NCBI GenBank assembly: GCA_028023455.1
Contig: JAQFVV010000063.1
Coordinates: 3,717,081-3,781,080, forward strand
Source of the DNA: Epiperipatus broadwayi
Lineage: Eukaryota > Onychophora > Udeonychophora > Euonychophora > Peripatidae
Length of the DNA stretch: 64,000 nt
Reading direction: 5' to 3'
The notes beneath the pieces are model-generated. The model was not told where the DNA came from, ran no database searches, and saw only the letters and a list, made by a program, of their open reading frames with translations. Of the stretch, positions 21,994-32,450 are shown in pieces (position 1 is the stretch's first letter; the number at the start of each line of letters is the position of its first letter). The translations under genes were made by a program, and so were the position numbers.

Positions 21994-22230
21994 TTATATT
22001 ATTTTTATACAATCCCCTGTTTCTAATGTATGTAAATATATCCACAAATTTTTATCATATTTAAGTTGTAATAGTCTTCTATTTATTGAATTCTTTGTTT
22101 CTAGTACATAATATATATTTATATTATTAATTTGACACTTTTTATAATTAATTTCATTTATTCCATTTGTTTTATTATCTGAACTTTTATTATAATTACT
22201 AATATACTTATTTTCTAAAATACTAATCAT
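21994..22230 (-). pseudogene. PLE-3 GIY-YIG remnant
   Basis: A 78-residue open stretch with GINEINYKKCQ (degraded GIY block), YYVLETKNSINRRL (degraded YIG block, with the arginine kept) and YLHTLETGD near the end, matching the HSLKTGHE region of PLE-1. The key glycine of the YIG block is lost. Upstream stretches to 22490 show NYIGIKTGNN and NEERNSSN, the latter as an internal duplication. Confidence 0.65.
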
Positions 22231-22545
22231 ATTTTTTCTCTTTTTATTAACTATTCTAACATTTAATATATTATTAAATTTTTTATTAATTTTATCTATA
22301 ACTTTATTTAAATTCTTAACTACATAGTTATTTCCTGTCTTTATACCTATATAATTAATTTTATCTATATTATTACTACTATTTCTTTCTTCATTATTAC
22401 TACTATTTCTTTCTTCATTATTATTTATATAATTTATTGCATTTTCTGTTAACCTAATATTAAATTCATTTATAAATTTATTTGGATAATCATTATTTAT
22501 AAATTCTTTTATTAAATCTATTTAACATAATCTAATCTAATTCAT

Positions 22546-22640
22546 AATTTCTCTTTTAAGTCTGATTTATTAACACTATTAATTGATTTGAATAAGCTTT
22601 TAAATAAGTAGTTTTTTCTTCTTAATTTATTAACATTTTT
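22546..22640 (-). pseudogene. LINE ORF1, coiled-coil piece between two insertions
   Basis: A 95-bp island of LINE sequence between PLE-3 and the Merlin element. On the minus strand it reads VNKLRRKNYLFKS then INSVNKSDLKEKL. Joined across the Merlin insertion it continues in frame from SKLSNLEEN at 24640-24670, giving a plausible coiled coil after the PHD finger. Confidence 0.65.
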
Positions 22641-22653
22641 GGTAGTCACATAT

Positions 22654-22805
22654 TTACCTTGCTATGATGTCATTATCCTAAAGGCATGCTACTCTAATCT
22701 TCTGATCTTCAACATAACATTACCTATCATGTGGAGACGTTACTTCAAAGAAATCATGATTAGAATAGGATGCCCTCAGGGCAATGACATCATAGCAAGG
22801 TAAAT
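22654..22805. repeat. Inverted duplication inside Merlin left end
   Basis: About 49 bases from the left terminus (TATTTACCTTGCTATGATGT onward, to about 22703) recur inverted at about 22757-22805. The left end therefore forms a hairpin carrying an extra copy of the terminal repeat. Confidence 0.8.
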
Positions 22806-23428
22806 ACGGCAAAGAAGCCATGTGGTACAGAGATATCAGTGCCCGCCATGTTGTTTGTTCATCATGAAAAAAAAAATTAATAAATAGGACGCAAAATAGG
22901 AGTCTACAAATAATAATAGGAAAAAAGGGTTAAATTTACTATATACATTATTAATAATTAACTAAAATTGGATGCAAAATAGGAAAATGCAAGATAAATA
23001 TCATTACAAAATTAATAAATAGGACGTTGAAGGTACTAAATGTCTTAAAAGGAAATTTTGAAAGAATGATTCTTTTTTTTTTTTTTTTTAAAAAAAAACC
23101 TCTCATAAACTGAAAATGGCATCTTTTTTCTTATTAATATAACTGCAAATCTACAAATAATAATTCAGTTGTCCTTAAAAAACCTCTCATAAAGTGAAAA
23201 CTGCGAGTCTACAAATTACTGAGTCTACAAATAATAATTCTGTCATCTTAAAAGTACTATATAAAATTATGAACTTTTTTTTTTAATGGAAATAACTATG
23301 ATTTACAATTACTGTGATTTACAAGGAAAATGAAAGATGAATATCACTACAAAATATGTACTTGCCCAAATAACGATCAGTGTGGTGGACTGAACTGGCC
23401 TATATATTATAAAATTGCACCAAAACGA

Positions 23429-24263
23429 TCATCTTTGTATGTACTCCTCCACATAAACTTCGTTAAATAGGAATCTTAAGTGTTGACATGCTGTTCCTCT
23501 GTGCTCTTTATTTCTCCATTTCACTAAACCCGACAATCTTTCAATACTTTGTGTGTGAACACCCGTTGTAGGGTCTACAAAACTATATGTATGGTTCACT
23601 TGATGATGCTCGTATCCAACCTCCAATTCTTCTCTTTTGTATTCTTTCCAGCAATCACTGTAAATAGTAGAGCCTTGGTGCACATTCTCTAAAATTGCTT
23701 GCATGAGAGTGGACGTCCTTCTATCTTCAACGGTTATTATGAAACATTCATTTGTTTCTCTGCAGATACCGTCAAATACCCATTGCTGTGGAAGTATTCT
23801 GCCGGGGTTGTTCTTACGCTTGGAGAATAGAGTTTCATCTATTTCCACAATTGTGTTTGGGTCTCCTATTTTCCGCCTCTCATTACTTAATAGCTTCCAC
23901 ATAATACTTCGTGGAGATACTTGTTCCAGTCAATGACAGTCTTGTCTGCCATTTCCAACTGATCTGCACAAAATATGATAGACGTTAATTCTCTGGACCA
24001 ACTATATATAAACCGTAGAACCATTACGAAGGATATTCTGGAGCCTTTGAACCATGTGCCTTTTCTTGTTGGAGTTTTTTTAAACAATCTTTCAAATTGC
24101 ACTGCCACTGCTTTTCTGTATTATGTATATATTTTTTCATCTCATGACCGTTTTCACATATTTTCACATGGTGTAAAATTCCATGTTGTTGGAAGAAAGT
24201 TATTGCTTCTTCACATTTTGATTGATCCCACAACTTCAGATCTTTTGTTTCAGTGGTAGCCAT
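23429..24263 (-). pseudogene. Merlin (ISXO2-like) transposase, two frameshifts
   Basis: About 278 codons. It starts at the ATG at 24263 (MATTETKDL). N-terminal zinc-ribbon-like region: CENGHEMK....WQCNLKDC. The first frameshift is at an A/T run near 24070-24080, the second near 23895-23905. The catalytic domain (23902-23429) has IVEIDETLFSKRK (first D), STIYSDCWKEY (second D) and SIERLSGLVKWRNKE (glutamate), the DDE triad of Merlin/IS1016-type enzymes. It ends in a normal stop with no other internal stops seen, so the decay is recent or mild. Confidence 0.9.
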
Positions 24264-24639
24264 GTCTAAATTAATGTCTAAAAATTGGAAAATCCAGAAA
24301 ATTAATAAAATATAAAATAAAACCACTCCATATCATAGAAGAAATAACATGTAAATTACTTACAATTGTTCAAAACTAATGTTTTATTAAAAAAAAATCA
24401 CTGAAAAATTAATATGTCACACGCCGGCAAAAAATTGGAAAAATCCACTTTTTAAATCTCGCGGGTCACAACGAACCCCCAAAAATCAAATCTCGCAGGT
24501 CAAAAAATCAAATTTCTTGGATTAGTTATGTCAGTGTCTTCGTTGCCATGACAACATTTATGTAGTCTTCCGACAACGCTTACTGGCAGAAACAATGTTG
24601 AGCGTAATGATGTCATAGCAAGGTAAATACATGACTACC

Positions 24640-25160
24640 ACATTTTCTTCCAAATTTGAAAGTTTACTTATAATAAGAGAAAGAAAATTAGAAAATTTAT
24701 CAGAACAATTACATTTCACAGTCCCACTTAAGTGATTAGGTGCCATTTTTTTGTTAGTAAAACAAGAATAATATTTGAAATAATTTATATCTTTTTCAAA
24801 TAATATTGGTAAATCCTTATCAAAGATCCCAGCACATTTTAAATGAAATTTAGACTCACATGATCCAGAACAATAAATAGACTTTTGATCAGCTGTTATT
24901 TGACTGCAACAGTAATTACAGACAAATATATGTTGTTCTTCCATATTTGAAGTGACAGCCATCTTTATATTTTGTATATTTTCAACAGCAGCTTGAATAC
25001 AAAATTTGCAGGTAAATATTTTCCCATTATTGCAATAAAGTGATTGATCTCTTTTTTAAATTCTAACACAATCCAAATGAAATCTTAAATTACAATCATC
25101 TTCACATTTGATTTTAATGATTTTCCATCAAAATGCTTAGAAGAAATTTCGCACACATAC
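24640..25160 (-). pseudogene. LINE ORF1, N-terminal PHD-like zinc fingers
   Basis: An open stretch from ATG 24962 reads MAVTSNMEEQHIFVCNYC, then IYCSG.CESKFHLKCAGIF and YYSC: a PHD-type C-C...C-C...H-C...C arrangement. Upstream (25160-24965), in broken frames, a second similar unit is visible (CEISSKHFDGKSLK, DF.W.VLEF, NFVF). PHD fingers occur in ORF1 of several CR1-type LINEs. The coding part ends at 24640, where the Merlin element starts; the open frame continuing to 24558 is transposon sequence. Confidence 0.7.
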
Positions 25161-25167
25161 ACATTAA

Positions 25168-25203
25168 TAATAATAATAATAATAATAGTAGTAGTAGTAG
25201 TAG
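25168..25203. repeat. AAT / AGT microsatellite
   Basis: (AAT)n at 25168-25189 followed by (AGT)n to 25203, at the junction between the minus-strand LINE 5' end and the plus-strand LINE that begins near 25232. Confidence 0.9.
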
Positions 25204-26937
25204 AAGGAGGGGGAGAAAGAGGCGGAGGTGGATTTGCCTAAATCTAGTTACATGGAATGTATGAAATTTTACTTGATAAATCTTCAATGCCTGGACAGAA
25301 GTTAGACCTGGTAGCTAAATAGCTGACAAGATTTAAGATTAATATAATTACTCAGTGAAATTAATCTCTCAGTGGAAGAAAGTTTAATGGAACAGGTAGA
25401 TGACTACAATTTTTTTTTGGAAGAGCAGAACAACCAGTGTAAGGAGATGAATTTGCTATAAATTCTAATTTAGAATCTTCTCTTCTTGAAATTCTTCATA
25501 AATCATGAAAGGCTAATGATATTAAAATTTGCACATTGTTACCTCTTGTTGTTTTATTAATGTAAATGCTTCAACATTGTATTCAAAGAATTCAGACATT
25601 TTCTTTTTATTTCTTATTGAATAGCATTTTTACAGGAATACTATTGAAAGATCAAATTTTTTTCTAGGTGACTTTAATACACATGTTGATACAAAGAATA
25701 GATTTTGGTTAAAAGCTGTTGAAAATAACACTATTCATGTTACAAACTTAAATAGTTAACTTTGAAGTTTAGGTAGAAAAACCATTATAAAGTACCGATA
25801 TATCTATATTCAAATATTGGCATTTAATAGATTACATTATAGTTAGTAGCCAGAATACGAGTTAATATTACAACAATACTTAGAAATACAGATTGTTGAA
25901 CAGATTATAGATTAATATGCTACAAGATTAAAATCATGGGAGCATTAAAAAAATCTTATTTCAGTCATACAAGCGAAATTGACATTCATTTTTTAGTAGT
26001 TATTATTTATGCTAAATTTCAATAGTTGTTAAACATTTAAAATTGCTAATTTGGATTTTCATGTGTGATGGATATGAGTAAATAAATCTCTTCTTGATTC
26101 ATAACTGGTTTTTACCAATGATCTTGATTTTAAAAAAAAGTATACAATACTTTCTACTTGTTCCAATAATAAAATTAAATGTGGAACTTCATAATAGATA
26201 TGAAAGCAGAAGTTCAATGAGTGACAAAAAGGCAACAATTTTTTTGGGATTTAAAATATAAAAGAGATACAGTCATCGCTGATTATGGTCATTTTAGATA
26301 TATAATTTTTTTTATGCTTTGCAGGATTTAACAAACGTTATCACAATTCTCTTAAATCCATCATTAGCACCCTGTTATATGAGGACAATAATGTTTTGAA
26401 CAAGGAATATTTTGATCATCTTTTGAATAATGATACAAGAATTGAGATAATGATCTTAAATGATGAATCCATTTTATCTGTTTAGACTTGGACTCAAAAT
26501 ATTCAGCTTAATGAATCAAAGGTTGGAGATCCTGGTGAAATAATAGAAGAATTTTTAAAATATGGTGGCAATATGGTAGCTTAAAACATTTTGGATTTTT
26601 TTTTTTTAGGAATATACCCATGAAGTTATACTGCATAATATTGAAGATGTCTGTATTGTTCCAGTTTTTAAAAATAAGATAATAGACAAGAATGCAGTAA
26701 TTATCATGGAATATCATTATTATCTTCTACAGCAAATATATTTTCAAGGATTTGTTAATTGATTGCTTTTAGAGAACTAAGAAGCACTCTAAGCATGGTT
26801 TTCCTTGCTAGGCAAATGCAAGAAAAATGGCAGAAGTAAAAATGTGATTTATATTATTTTTATTGTTTTCATGAAGTTATTTAACTTAATAATTAAAAAA
26901 GTCCCTGACACAGTTTGAAGTTAAGTAATAGTCCATT

Positions 26938-27038
26938 GGAAGTTTATTCATACTATGCAACTTATGCATAATGGAATGAGAGAACGTAGGAAGTTTATTC
27001 ATACTATGCAACTTATGCATAATGGAATGAGAGAACGT
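26938..27038. repeat. Perfect 51-bp tandem duplication
   Basis: Two identical units start GGAAGTTTATTCATACTATG at 26938 and 26989. Perfect identity inside a badly decayed LINE means the duplication is much younger than the LINE. Confidence 0.95.
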
Positions 27039-27419
27039 AATAATTATTGCAGCTGAAAAATCTAAGACATTTGAAATGAAAACTGGTGTTAAACAAAATT
27101 GTATGCTTGCTCCAATATTGTTTTCAATTTTTATGATTGTGGTTTTGTAACTTTTCATCAGTCGCTTAATGAATAAGTGATTACAATATATGTTGACAAT
27201 GAGAGTTTTAATTTAAATTGATTAAAAGCAAAAAGGAGAACTTCACAGTTCTTGGATTCTGCATATATAGGAGGATATACTTTCCATTCATAGATGATAT
27301 AAAAACTTTTATTTAGTAATTAATGTCCATAAAAAATACCTAAAGTTCTTTTTATTTAGTGATAGAAGAAATTTTTTAGCAACTTTTAGCTTGGATGATT
27401 ATCAATGTGACAATGTAAG

Positions 27420-27431
27420 TAATATTTACAT
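27420..27431. repeat. Target-site duplication, left (palindromic PLE B)
   Basis: TAATATTTACAT, identical to 28085-28096. Confidence 0.8.
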
Positions 27432-27520
27432 TATATTTATTGTTTGGACTATTTCCATCATTTAATATGAGTATTGAATGTCTTTAGAAAAATGTAACTT
27501 TATTTAAAAATATGCACACA

Positions 27521-27550
27521 TTTTGAGAGATATTATTCTCCCTTCTTCAG
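27521..27550 (-). ncRNA. Hammerhead-like motif, copy B left arm (degraded)
   Basis: Minus strand CTGAAGAAGGGAGAATAATA then TCTCTCAAAAT. The GAAAC box is mutated. Confidence 0.3.
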
Positions 27551-27760
27551 GTGCTTCTGGCCAGACCAATGACAGTACTAGCATGGGAATCAAACCTGGA
27601 CTCTTAGATTCTTGAGTATTGAATTTTAAGGTAATGTTAGTATGATTATACATAATATATGGAAACCGCTAATCAACTTTGCTCTTCAGAAGAAAAAGTG
27701 AAGAAATCAAGATGAACCTCATAGATAAGTATATGAAATTTCTACTGACTGTTGCCTTTG

Positions 27761-27840
27761 ACAGGATAACTCAGTTGGTTAAAGCATTATCTTAAAATTC
27801 AATATTCAAGAATCTAAGGATCCAGGTTCGATTCCCATGC
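27761..27840 (+). repeat. tRNA-like module, copy B right arm
   Basis: A-box-like GGATAACTCAGTTGGTTAAAG and B box GGTTCGATTCC, as in copies A and C. Just before it, the PLE stop codon region is recognisable (GAACCTCATAGATAAG). Confidence 0.7.
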
Positions 27841-27870
27841 CAGTACTGTCGCTGGTCAGGCCAGTAACAC

Positions 27871-27904
27871 CTGAAGAAGAGGGGAGAATAATACTTCTTG
27901 AAAC
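27871..27904 (+). ncRNA. Hammerhead-like motif, copy B right arm
   Basis: CTGAAGA, AGAGGGG, loop, ACTTCTT, GAAAC. Core boxes are intact; the stem is weaker than in copy A. Confidence 0.35.
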
Positions 27905-28084
27905 ATTGTGCATGTATTAACCCGTTTGATGTGCTGTTACTAACAGTTGAATGTATTTGGAATATTTAAGTAAGGTTACATTTTTCTAAAGACATTCAAT
28001 ACTCATATTAGATGATGTTTCGCAATAGTCCAAACAATAAATACAACTAAAACACCATCATCACAAACATTCAGTAAAACACTA

Positions 28085-28096
28085 ATATTTACATAT
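28085..28096. repeat. Target-site duplication, right (palindromic PLE B)
   Basis: TAATATTTACAT, identical to 27420-27431. Confidence 0.8.
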
Positions 28097-28406
28097 CTTC
28101 AAATAACTTTTTACATGAAAAGTTGGACTTAGATACTGATATGCAGGGCATACAGCAATGTGTGATTGCTTTGAACAAGTTCAAAGTTGGTAGTGTATTT
28201 CATTATAGTATAACTACTGCAGTTAAATTAGCTTTATTAAAGTTGCTATTTTATTTAATTTTGTTGTATGGAAGTGAAACATCAACATCATATTAACATA
28301 AATATCAAAACATCGGGATAATTTTATTTAAGAATGCTCTGTGAAATTTTGAAAATACAATAGTAAAATCATTAGACCAATCCATATAATCTTCAACCTA
28401 ATAGAT

Positions 28407-28770
28407 TTGACCTGTGAAGTCCATTTTTGTAAAATGACATTTTTATTGGATATATGTTTTTTTTTTAAAGGAGTATTTTATGGTGAATTTGAGTATGGTT
28501 TTCATGAGGGAAATAGTCCCAATTTATGTTGTAAAGATTATCTCGAGATCCTTTTAAAGAAATTGATTATGGATGGGTTTCATTGGGAAGATGTAGCAGA
28601 TGGTAGAATGCATATATTGAAGAGCTACAGTTAGATAAGATTTTGAAGAATTCAGAAAGAAGTTTACTGAAGTTAAAAGACAACATTGAGCAGAATAATG
28701 GTCCAACCTATCCTATATGTGGATGTATTTATGTTTCACAGATTGATGTGCATAATCATTGCATAATGCA
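28407..28770 (+). pseudogene. LINE C-terminus with C2H2 zinc finger
   Basis: Two overlapping open stretches form the end of the plus-strand LINE. The first (28407-28634) has KGVFYGEFEYGFHEGNSPNLCCKDY and DGFHWEDVADGRMHI in shortened form; the usual order is YGEL..G.R..G.P..R.KD. The second (28643-28894) has NNGPTYPICGCIYVSQIDVHNH, a C2H2-type CX2C...HX3-5H unit, which normally ends this LINE protein. The remainder to 28894 is read-through. It is not an independent gene. Confidence 0.7.
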
Positions 28771-30094
28771 TTTGAGGGTATTATTATTTTTTATTAATAT
28801 TATTTTATGTTCTTTTTTTATTTTTTTGGAGTCTGAATGGCATAATCACTTGCTAATGACTGCTGCTGATTTAACAAATCATTCTTGGATCTAATTTCAG
28901 TGGATAACAGAAAAAAAAATACTACTTTATCCTTAAATATATAAAATTTAAAGTTTTTAAAAAGTTGCTAAAACCAAGCACAAAATACATTTTTTCTAAT
29001 GTTTACTGCAACAGGAAGTAAGCTTTTAATTAATAATTACTTGAGACAAGAAAGAAGCACATAAAATATTTCCATTAGTATAACAAATCAGTGTAAAAAG
29101 TAAAATATTAACAGCAATAAACTATATTAAAAAAAAATAACAGAAGTGAAAATAAAACTACTAATAGGAAAATACATTTGTTATACTTAGAAGTACCTGA
29201 AATGTTATTGAAAAAAATAAAAACATTTGAATTACAAAGTAATATTCTTATTATTAAAGCTTACGTTCACTACATTTTTATAAAAAAATATGTCAAAAGA
29301 ATAAATCTTATAATAAAATTATTACCATTTGAGGTTATTTGATGTCAATCATGGCAGGTTGTTGCTGAAAAAGCAAACCGTCTGGGAGGGTGATGTGAAC
29401 ATTATGTATTTGAATTTTCAGCTGGTGATATGTACTGGGATATTTACATATATATAATATGAGTTCTTGACAAAAATAATGCTTAAGTTGTTTTAATTTA
29501 AAAAATCAAAAACAAAACACTTGCATGACTAAACTAATAAAATTGATTTTTTTTTTAAATGCTGGAAAATTGTTGTGAAGCAGTGTTTTCTAATTACTGA
29601 ATAATAAGGCTAAATGATGCAAATTGATTCTGAACAGCCATTCAAAATGCTATTTTCCACAGCAAGCAATAACATGGTTTTGAAACAAGATAGTAATTAG
29701 TTTTAATGTATGCATACACACGTGGTGCTGAATTTAGAATAATAATATTGTTTTAAGCAGATAATGGAAAATAACTTTAAATATGAGGAGTAACTGTGAA
29801 TATTTAATAAACAATTTTCAGATGAATGTCTACTACTTACTATCTTATAGGTTATGAATTGGCCTATTGCAATACTGTTAATTTTTTTTTTTTTGATGGA
29901 AATAGTCATACTTTTTTTTTTTTTTTGTTATTTTGTCTTTAGTTTTGACATTTTTTTAAAGCTTGTTATCAGTCAAGTAGGTTAGTATAAAATCTTGTTT
30001 TGAGTTTTTTATACTATCAATTATTTCTCTGCCTTGACTGTCTGACAATGTATGGTTGTGCAATCGTATTTCCATTATTTATTTATATATGCAT
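28771..30094. other. Intergenic AT-rich DNA, no gene recognised
   Basis: Stops in all frames and long A/T runs. A slightly GC-richer patch at 29340-29400 (GGTTGTTGCTGAAAAAGC) is unexplained. Confidence 0.5.
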
Positions 30095-31131
30095 AAAAAA
30101 AATCCTATGTACCGGTCAAAACATGTTTCTCCATCTAACATGAGCTGGAACTCACAAAATGTACTTCAAACCCAGTCAAGCCTGAAGTTTAGATAAGGGA
30201 CCAGCCTGGATTTGAACCCACTCTCTAAGCCCCAGATTTAACACCTAATGAATAACATAGTAGTGATGGCACAAGAGAATTAATTTTAAATCCGGCCGAC
30301 TAGCAAAGCTGAGCAAAACAATGAGACATCTATTAACTCTGACTAAACTAAAATATATATAAGCAGGTTTTACTTTTGGAAGTGGAGAAAAGAAGGAATT
30401 CGAACTACTCAAATAAGTTAGACAATAAAATATATTTTAATATACTGACAAATTATTATATATTTATAAATTAACTACATTAGTATGTGCGTGAATAAGC
30501 AAGCGGTAGATAATTATATAATGTAATTCACGCTATTATTTCTCATATGCTCTTTATTAGCTAAATAATATATTATAAATAAACACACATCTTTGGTGGG
30601 TCCAATATTAAGATGCTAATCGAATATTAGAAAGAATTACATAATACTGCCATTAACGCTTTGATTTACGGTTCAGAAACATGGTGACTAACATATATTT
30701 AGGGGAGCGTTCCAAGACTCATTACAAATATAACATAAACTATTTTCATGCCATTATGGTCGTGAAAATAAATAAAATACGTTTGGAAAACATGTTAATC
30801 ATATGACCAAAATATTTAATGAAAAATTATTTTAACAATAGTAAGACAAACGCTTTATTTTTCCCAAGGCATATACTCTTAAATAGATATATAAACTATG
30901 ACAGTGGGATTGTATGAGATTGAAATAAATTTATATATTATAACGTTAATAATAAGTGTAGTAGTAGTTGGCATTTATATATATTTTAAGCAGAGCACAA
31001 TTTTAATATTAGAGCATTAAAACTGGGTCATGAAGCAAAAGAAATAATAATACGAAGAAGTTTGCAGTACTGACATTATAACCAAGAAATAACAGGAAAA
31101 GTCGTACTTCTGGATGAAAGATGAAGTGAAT

Positions 31132-31244
31132 GAGCATAGCGTGTGCCAGACTTAGGGATCACTGCCAGAGGCCCTTTTATACAAAGAAATCGATGGGCAT
31201 AGCGTCTGCCAGACTTAGGGATCACCGCCAGAGGCATTTTTATA
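31132..31244. repeat. Tandem duplication, period 63
   Basis: Two 50-bp units sharing GCCAGACTTAGGGATCAC at 31132-31181 and 31195-31244, separated by a short spacer. Confidence 0.9.
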
Positions 31245-31451
31245 AGAAGGCATGAAAAGGAATCTATGGGTTCGAACTTGTCGCAACCCCCAGATTAAGA
31301 CTAGAAGCACATATATATAAACACGAAGATAAGGGCAAATGTCAGCAACGCAGTAATGATGTCACCAACGGCATGAAATATAATTTACTGCTTTAAAATA
31401 GATGACCCTATTTGAATGCTATAATTTATATAAATAATATTACTATGCAGT

Positions 31452-31483
31452 TATATATATATAGAGAGAGAGAGAGAGAGATA
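31452..31483. repeat. TA / GA microsatellite
   Basis: (TA)n running into (GA)n. Confidence 0.95.
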
Positions 31484-31756
31484 TTTAGATTAATAAAATA
31501 TACATGAAGATTTTTTTTAATAAAAAAAAAACATTAAGATTTACCTCCATCCCTTTTCTGATATTTAAAATAATTCAATCCCACCTTTGTGATTTTTATC
31601 ATAATTGGAATATTTAAATACTGTATTTGATATTTTAAGAGTATGAAAAATGAAGTAAGATTAGCAGTTATATAGAAAACAATTTATAAGTCACCGTTTC
31701 AGAATTTAATAAATAATTATAAAATAAGTGTTTCAGAGCGTTAATTAGCTTGAGTT

Positions 31757-31784
31757 CTGGATTTTCCCCGGGTAGAAAATCCAG
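31757..31784. other. Perfect 10-bp hairpin
   Basis: CTGGATTTTC and GAAAATCCAG separated by CCCGGGTA. It is GC-richer than its surroundings. Function unknown. Confidence 0.6.
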
Positions 31785-32450
31785 AGTTAAACAAATCAAT
31801 TTTTATATTAAAACGAACCTAAAATGTTGATTCATAAAACAATCTGGTGAACGTATTAATTTACAATGCATTATATATATTTAAGGGGACGTTAATAACC
31901 TTGATGCATGAAGGTTTACTTAAAAGAAAGAAAAGATTTTAGGAATTCAACTCAGTCAGATTGTTTGAGATTGGCAAATTAATAACTAAAATAGACATAT
32001 AAATTCAAGTAATAAATAAATGACTGCACCAAATTTAAAGAAAGTTAAAGCATATGATATAGGATTAAATATATGAAAATCATTTAAGAGCAAATTACAT
32101 TTACATATTTAAATATCAAAGAAAGGTAAAGTTAAATAACACATTAGAAAAAATCTTCATAGATGAGTTAGGCTAAATTTAGTTTGAGGTGATGGCTTGA
32201 AAAGTTACCTGGCAATTTTAAGAGTCCAATTTAAAAGATTGCACATGCACGGCAATTGAAATGCAAGTTCTCCTGTGGCAGCAAGCTTCTATTAGCACAC
32301 TAAAGTTCTTAGGTTGGGCTTTTACTTTACTCTTGGGCAGCAGGATGGTACGGCCGCGTAAGATGATGACCCAACTGGGCCGAGAAGCATGGTGGATTTA
32401 TTACTACATCATTTTAAGTTTCAAGTGACATGTAATATGTTTACAATCAG

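Larger units (their letters stand above)
20630..22545 (-). mobile_element. PLE-3: 5'-truncated Penelope-like element with nested insertion
   Basis: A minus-strand PLE inserted in LINE ORF1. It begins near 22545 downstream of the RT: a DYPNKFINEF block (usually GYP..FI) is near 22490-22460, a linker follows, then a degraded GIY-YIG at 22230-21994 and an AT-rich 3' UTR. Its 3' end holds the stem-loop at 20644-20672. A Tigger element (20866-21653) sits inside its 3' UTR. Without that, the PLE is about 1.1 kb. The plus strand is markedly pyrimidine-rich, as in PLE-1. Confidence 0.65.
22641..24639 (-). mobile_element. Merlin DNA transposon, complete ends, dead transposase
   Basis: A 1999-bp element with 35-bp terminal inverted repeats (22641-22675 and 24605-24639) starting GGTAGTCA and containing TATTTACCTTGCTATGA. 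The flanking 8-bp duplication is ACATTTTT / ACATTTTC (one mismatch). Its interior encodes an ISXO2-like (Merlin) transposase on the minus strand. An 8-bp duplication, GG termini and this transposase together identify Merlin. It lies in ORF1 of the minus-strand LINE. Confidence 0.92.
11168..25175 (-). mobile_element. CR1/Jockey-like LINE with PHD-finger ORF1, opened by nested insertions
   Basis: One minus-strand LINE can be traced piece by piece. Zinc-finger ORF1 lies at 25160-24640, 22640-22546 and about 20625-19544; endonuclease and linker at 16585-15353; RT at 15352-14698 and 12245-11723; 3' UTR to 11168. Subtracting the insertions (Merlin, PLE-3 with Tigger and SINE, palindromic PLE, PLE-1 and a MITE) leaves about 4.5 kb, a normal length for this LINE type. 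Its 3' end (near 11168-11210) reads, on the minus strand, TTTAAATAAATTGAATTGAA, like many CR1/Jockey-type tails. The exact clade is undetermined. Confidence 0.8.
27432..28084. mobile_element. Palindromic PLE copy B
   Basis: A 653-bp unit of the same family as 16604-19525. The left arm (minus) has only the 3' tail, the hammerhead-like motif and a partial tRNA-like module, ending near 27640. The right arm (plus, from about 27645) starts within the last codons of the PLE protein (THNIWKPLINFAL-like, ending near 27728) and continues through the tRNA-like module and full 3' tail. The 12-bp duplication flanks the whole pair. It cuts the plus-strand LINE. Confidence 0.88.
25232..28770 (+). mobile_element. 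Non-LTR LINE ending in a C2H2 finger (split by PLE copy B)
   Basis: A heavily decayed plus-strand LINE. Blocks in order are NLVTWNV (25236, endonuclease start), FFLGDFNTHV-like (25660-25690), a PGEIIEEFLKYGGN stretch (26531-26575), VCIVPVFKNK (26650), FPC.ANARKMAE (26800), FEMKTGVKQNCMLAPILFSIF (27070-27130, motif usually GVKQGC.LAP.LF), LYGSETS (28264), and a C-terminal ILYGE/F region with a zinc finger at 28700-28770. It is interrupted at 27432-28084. Many stops and shifts. Confidence 0.7.
30095..32450. repeat. Diverged relative of the long direct repeats at 42094 and 50081
   Basis: It begins TGTACCGGTCAAAA, as those repeats do, and over the first 260 bases shares CAGTCAAGCCTGA, CCAGATT and ACC..ATGAATAACAT-type words in the same order. 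After that the likeness is patchy. A GC-richer end at 32160-32440 occupies a place comparable to the conserved block at 45030-45200. Its right limit is uncertain. It has no coding content. Confidence 0.4.

Noticed and set aside
23703-24259. Two plus-strand open frames
   Set aside because: They are the complement of the Merlin transposase, which has the real catalytic motifs on the minus strand.
28407-28894. Two adjacent open frames as possible host zinc-finger genes
   Set aside because: They match the conserved C-terminus of the LINE that starts at 25232.
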